Below the pieces are notes generated by a model. The model was not told the DNA's origin, did not search any database, and saw nothing but the letters and a program-made list of their open reading frames with translations. 64,000 nt of DNA from the NCBI GenBank assembly GCA_946122785.1, contig CAMGYJ010000010.1:45715134-45779133 (forward strand), read 5' to 3'. Positions 59,919 to 64,000 of the stretch are shown piece after piece. The DNA comes from Linum tenue (lineage: Eukaryota; Streptophyta; Magnoliopsida; Malpighiales; Linaceae). A program made the position numbers and the translations under genes. How positions within the stretch are numbered: position 1 is the first letter of the stretch; each line of letters opens with the position of its first letter.

Positions 59919-60895
59919 TAGGGGTGTCGGTACGGTTTCGGGTTTTCGGGTTCAACCGAAACCGAACCGATAACAGTGTTGTCAGGTTCGGGTTTTCGGT
60001 TTCAACCCAGATGTGTGTGGCGTCGGTTTCGGTTTCGGTGTAACCCGAAACCCGATAAGAACCCGAAAAACCCCGATACCAATCTTCAGCTAGCGTTATG
60101 CCCTTTTGGGATTTGCAGTTCAACTTCGATCTTCGAGGCTTTCCCATCTCATCTGAAACTCCCAAACCTTTCGATTTCAAGGCTTCGACAGAGGACTGAG
60201 GTGAGTATAGTGGTGGTTTCCCTCCACGATTCGGGCGACGCATCTGGGATTCTGGGTAACGTCGGGCGCCGCATCTGGGTAACGTCGGGTGGTGCATCTG
60301 GGTAAAGTCGGGGGACGCATATGGTTCCGTTTGAGACCAAAGCTTTCCAAGTCGGCGGCGCATCTGGGTACATCGGGCGCCGCATCGAAAGCTTTCTCCG
60401 ATCTGGGTTTATGGTTTCCCAGATTCGATTCCTCCCTTGGATTCGTCGATTCTTATCCTAGCTTCGTTGATTCGACCAATTCTCTTGGTTGTAGGCTGGT
60501 GGCAGAGATGCAAAAGCTACAATAAAGCAAGAGGTGGCGGTAGGGGTTGGAAGTTGGAACAGTAGTGGGGGTGAGGATGAGAAGGAACAGAAGAGTAATA
60601 ACAGGTGTTGATGGGAGTGGAGGCGAGGAGAAGAAGGAATGGAAGAGAAATTGAAATTCTAGAATTAAGAATGAGACAACAGGTGTTGGGCGGAGTGCTC
60701 AAGGAGGAGGTTCGGTTTTTGGGTTCAAGCAAACCGAACCGAAACCGCTAGTGCAGTTTTCGGGTTTGGGTACCCGCAACCCACAGGACACCAATTCGGG
60801 TTCGGTTTCGGGTTACTATTAGCGGCAGGTTTGGGTTTTTCGGGTTAGTGGGTTTCGGGTTCGGTTACCCGACCCGAACCGAACAGACACCCCTA
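59919..60895. mobile_element. Non-autonomous hAT-like element
   Basis: 977 bp with ends TAGGGGTGTC and GACACCCCTA, and longer imperfect inverted repeats rich in CGGTTTCGGGTTCGG motifs. Flanked by an 8-bp direct repeat with one mismatch (GTTGGAAC at 59911-59918, CTTGGAAC at 60896-60903), the size expected for hAT. No transposase ORF. The centre holds a GC-rich minisatellite. Confidence 0.85.
60236..60385. repeat. Minisatellite inside the hAT-like element
   Basis: Repeated unit of about 25 bp, approximately CGTCGGGCGCCGCATCTGGGTAA. It is seen three to four times in tandem at 60236-60320 and again, interrupted, at 60350-60385. It has strong G/C content and CpG-rich units. Confidence 0.75.
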
Positions 60896-61290
60896 CTTGG
60901 AACGCTATTATAGTTTCATCGACAGTTGTTATTGCTTCATTTATGGAGGAAAAAAAAAGCTATCTACGAATAATTAGAACTAAAAAAGTGTGAGATGGTT
61001 GGAAAGTAAATTTCCCCCCTTTTCGTGAACATATATGAAAACGATTGATTTTTTTTTTTTTTGACAATTTAAAAAAAACGATTGAATTGAAGTACAAGAA
61101 CTACCATCTGAATTAACTATATATATTACATTATTACTACTGACATATAGGATACAGAACAATGACATTATAAATATATTTGATAAATATTCACATTTAT
61201 TAATATAGCTCATGAGGGGGAGAATCCAGTAGCTTGGATCTGGTGTCCCTTAGCTTGAGGGACTTTGTCTGTCAGCATGCACTCAGCTAC

Positions 61291-62250
61291 TTTTTTTTTT
61301 TTTTTGACAAAGGGATCACTTGCATTGCACTTTGTAAGATCGATTACAAGAGAAATCAAAGAGGTAACCAGAACTAGAGCAGGAGTAAACATCTCCAAGC
61401 AAGAGTTGAAACAAACAGTGTTTCAAAGATAGAAAAAGGAAAGCACCGAACACCAAATGAACAAACCCCTACATTGGGTATGAAACACTTGATCCACAAC
61501 CAGCAAACACACAAATCTCTCTTGCAACCAAACCAAACAAAGTAGCACCAAGCACAATCAGCTCGTCCGATCCGATCGAAACCATGGCTATTGAACACAG
61601 CAAAGCCATAAGCCGCCTCCTGGGAGTCGCTCGAAGACGCTCAACACAGTGAATCTCAGATGTGGGATTACATGGCGGTGGTCAGGAATGAGAATCAGAT
61701 TGCTCCGAGCTGAAGAAGCAGAGGGAGCCAAGGAACCAAATCTTGGTGAAGGCGAGCAGGAGAACCCACACCCCAAAATCCAAGAACCGTCACCACAGCC
61801 TACCGGATCAGACTCCGTCATCTACCCAACGACGACGACAAAGAGGCAGATCTAATCCACCAGCAGAAGCCAAAGGGGGAAAACGGTGAATGGATTCACC
61901 AAAAGAAAGATAAATCCACCATCAAGAGGGACAACCACCACACAAAGTCTGGTAGAGACGCCAATGATGCAAAATCCAGCCCCAAGGAGAGCAAACCCAG
62001 AAACAAGAACCCTAGAACAGGGAACAATGAAAAGCCACTAAGGCAGGGAAAGCAGACAAAGCTGGAAACTCCGATGGAAAACTGCCTAAAACAAGGCAAG
62101 AGAGCTTGAAAGGAACCATGGAAAAGGAGGGGTGAATGGGCTACCGCCGGTCACCAAAAAGTGCCGGCGGCAACCCTGGAAAAGCGAACTGGAGAGTTGG
62201 GGAATAGAGAGGGCAGAGGAAAAGTTTTGAATTAAAGTTAAGGGGAAGCT
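61291..62250 (-). mobile_element. Possible poly(A)-tailed retroposon
   Basis: On the minus strand the sequence ends ...CAAGTGATCCCTTTGTC followed by a run of about 15 A (T run at 61291-61305 on +), resembling plant LINE/SINE-type tails. No intact ORF; short ORFs only. The right boundary and target duplication could not be fixed, so this is tentative. Confidence 0.35.
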
Positions 62251-62330
62251 TCAGAGGAATCTTTCGCCATAATTTTTTCTAGCTAACTCGTCGTCACATT
62301 GCACTTAACATTTAATACAAAAATGGTGAT

Positions 62331-64000
62331 CCTTTTTTTTTTTTTTTTTTTTTTTGTCAAAAGATATCATATATTGATAAAAAATAGTTACATCCTGGAA
62401 ACCAGCCAGGCCCTGAAATCAAACAAACGACTCATAGTCGGATACAAAGAAAGGGCTTTTCTAGCTACCGAATGAGCTACCCTATTGTTTTCCCGACCTA
62501 CAAATCGCACACTAAACCCCGGGTGATCACCCAAATATTGCCCAATTTCCTCCATGATCGCCCCCAGGCGGCTGTCCATCATATTCCCCTGATTGAGTTT
62601 GTCAATAAGCACCTTGGCATCCCCCTCAAACCGAACCTCCGTGAAACCATACCCCAAACACCAAGTCAAAGCCTCGCGCAACACCAGCAACTCTGCCAGA
62701 GCAGGCTCATCCAGCCTAGGAAACTGCACCCCCTGTGCCAGAAGGACCTTCCCCTGAAGGAGAAGAACCATCCCACCAGCAGAGTGCGACCCCCTCCTGG
62801 TAGCCCCATCCCACCTGCAAACCATACCGGACTCCTCTCCTGACATCACCGGAACCCTCGGCCCTGCCACCACATTCGTCTGCTCCCGGGGCAGAGCCAT
62901 CCATTCCTCAACCTGTTGATGGAGCTGTCTCATTAGCGCGGGAATCCCAAACTGTTTGCCTTCAAAGACAACCCAGTTTCGTGACCGCCAGATCCGCCAA
63001 AGCACCGCAACTACCTTCATAACCAACGACGGCTGGTGAATCAAGGCCAACAGACGCTTGAGGAATAGAGGGAACGTATGACGGGGCAATCCCTCCCCCA
63101 GGTAATCCAGCCCAGAATAGTCCCAGATAGCCCTCGCGACCGGACAATAAAGAAACAGATGTTCCATTGTCTCAGAGCTTTCCCAGCAGACTGGACACCG
63201 GGGCAACACCGGAACCTTTCGCCCAATCAATGCCTCTGTTGTAGGCAGAACCCGGTTAAGAATTTGCCAGACAAAGACCTTCAACTTCGGTGGAATCTTA
63301 GCTTCCCAGACCCTAATCCAACTAGGTTTGTCCATCCAACTAACCTCAGATCTCCATCCCCCCCTCCGCCTATCTAACTCCACAGCCAGATGATAAGCCG
63401 ACTTCACCGTAAACACCCCATCGGCTGTGTTATGCCAAATAAGCTTATCCGCAATACTCCGGCGCGGAAGAGGAATAGTCTGGATGGCTTTGCAAGTAGG
63501 AGGATCAAACCATTGACTCAGCTTTCTTTCCGACCACCTCCCTTCCCCTTGGCATATGACTTCAGCCACCAAGGGATCCCCTCCCTCCGGGAGGATTACC
63601 GGATTATAGCAAGGGGTGTCCAACTGGTACTCCGGGATCCAATTGGAATGGAGCAGAGAAGCCGATCGACCATCCCCAATCTGCCATCTAACCCCCTTCT
63701 CTAGCAGCTGGCGCCCATACAAGATACTCTGCCATCCCCAAGAGGGGCGAGATCGCGCCGTAGCCTTGAGGAAAGAGCCTCGTGGAAAATATTTCCCTTT
63801 ATAAACCTGGGCAAGAAGGCTCTGTGGTTCAGTCAGGATCCGCCAGCCAATTTTTGCTAACAAAGCTTGGTTAAAATGTTCAAACTGGCGAAACCCCATG
63901 CCCCCCTCATGCTTGCTCCTACACATATTCCGCCAGGACACCCAACTAATCTTGAAGTGATCCTCCGTCGCACCCCACCAAAAACGGGCCACGTGTCTAT
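62331..64000 (-). mobile_element. L1-type LINE, 3' part (5' part outside window)
   Basis: Ends in a poly(A) tail (T run at 62331-62355 on +) about 32 nt after the ORF2 stop. The body continues past the right window edge, so its 5' end and full target duplication cannot be seen. Confidence 0.9.
62388..64000 (-). CDS. LINE ORF2 C-terminal part: RT tail, zf-RVT and RNase H
   Basis: The open frame runs from the window edge to the stop at 62390-62388 (at least 537 codons). Visible parts in order: the post-RT region MARFWWGATEDHFKISWVSW and GGMGFRQFEHFNQALLAKIG; the zinc-binding domain IPPKLKVFVWQILNRVLPTT...CPVCWESSETMEHLFLYC; and an RNase H domain with D in RWDGATRRG, E in AELLVLREAL, D in FEGDAKVLID and the GRENNRVAHSVARKAL end. 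The catalytic RT YxDD and the endonuclease lie beyond 64000. The frame is undamaged here, so the element may be fairly young. Confidence 0.92.
   Translation of the reverse strand, partial: RHVARFWWGATEDHFKISWVSWRNMCRSKHEGGMGFRQFEHFNQALLAKIGWRILTEPQSLLAQVYKGKYFPRGSFLKATARSRPSWGWQSILYGRQLLEKGVRWQIGDGRSASLLHSNWIPEYQLDTPCYNPVILPEGGDPLVAEVICQGEGRWSERKLSQWFDPPTCKAIQTIPLPRRSIADKLIWHNTADGVFTVKSAYHLAVELDRRRGGWRSEVSWMDKPSWIRVWEAKIPPKLKVFVWQILNRVLPTTEALIGRKVPVLPRCPVCWESSETMEHLFLYCPVARAIWDYSGLDYLGEGLPRHTFPLFLKRLLALIHQPSLVMKVVAVLWRIWRSRNWVVFEGKQFGIPALMRQLHQQVEEWMALPREQTNVVAGPRVPVMSGEESGMVCRWDGATRRGSHSAGGMVLLLQGKVLLAQGVQFPRLDEPALAELLVLREALTWCLGYGFTEVRFEGDAKVLIDKLNQGNMMDSRLGAIMEEIGQYLGDHPGFSVRFVGRENNRVAHSVARKALSLYPTMSRLFDFRAWLVSRM

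Overview
The window is nuclear DNA from a dicot plant. Split genes with GT-AG introns, a TIR-NB-LRR resistance gene (a class absent from grasses), MIKC* MADS genes, a CYP87-type P450, Gnk2/DUF26 secreted proteins and plant LTR retrotransposons, MITEs and a LINE all point that way. The TNL leucine-rich region resembles the L6-like TNLs common in rosids, but no species can be named from the sequence alone. Gene models were built by hand from reading frames and splice sites, checking that exon phases add up.

Layout. 1-3933 (-): 5' two thirds of the bifunctional lysine-catabolic enzyme LKR/SDH; its 3' end lies left of the window. 4959-6233 (+): a decayed SET-domain methyltransferase. 7765-8355 (+): a HIPP metallochaperone. 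10226-11648 (-): a lumenal FKBP (FKBP16-2/PNSL4-like). 12727-14702 (+): an AGL66/AGL104-like MIKC* MADS gene. 14848-15480 (-): a broken copy of the 3' half of another MADS gene. 15552-19464 (-): a TNL gene with a one-base frameshift in its TIR exon. 20405-22762 (-): a second, divergent MIKC* MADS gene, 12 exons including a 7-nt microexon. 23399-24847 (+): an intronless fasciclin-like arabinogalactan protein.

25792-33629 (-): a small Gnk2/DUF26 gene cut in two by a complete, very young Sirevirus-like copia element (25964-33367: 831-bp LTRs with two differences, 5-bp target duplication, intact 1396-aa gag-pol, and an intact extra 335-aa ORF between pol and the 3' LTR). An undisrupted paralogue lies at 35396-35875 (-). 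37488-40440 (+): a seven-exon CYP87-like P450. 40774-45604 (+): a second copia element with two in-frame TAG codons and a 5' LTR that has lost its TATA region.

46235-48613 (+): an RRP41L/MTR3-like exosome subunit, followed by a Tourist-like MITE. 49718-52803 (-): chloroplast glutamate/aspartate-prephenate aminotransferase (PAT). 52.8-57.9 kb is gene-poor, with tandem repeats and a MITE. 58043-58857 (+): an FCS-like zinc-finger (FLZ) protein. 59919-60895: a hAT-type non-autonomous element with an internal minisatellite. 62331-64000 (-): the 3' part of an L1-type LINE cut by the window edge.

The genes do not form one pathway; LKR/SDH (lysine breakdown) and PAT (phenylalanine/tyrosine synthesis) are the two amino-acid metabolism genes. 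The strongest leads are the extra ORF of the young copia element, its recent knock-out of a defence-type gene beside an intact paralogue, and the TNL/MADS cluster rearrangement.
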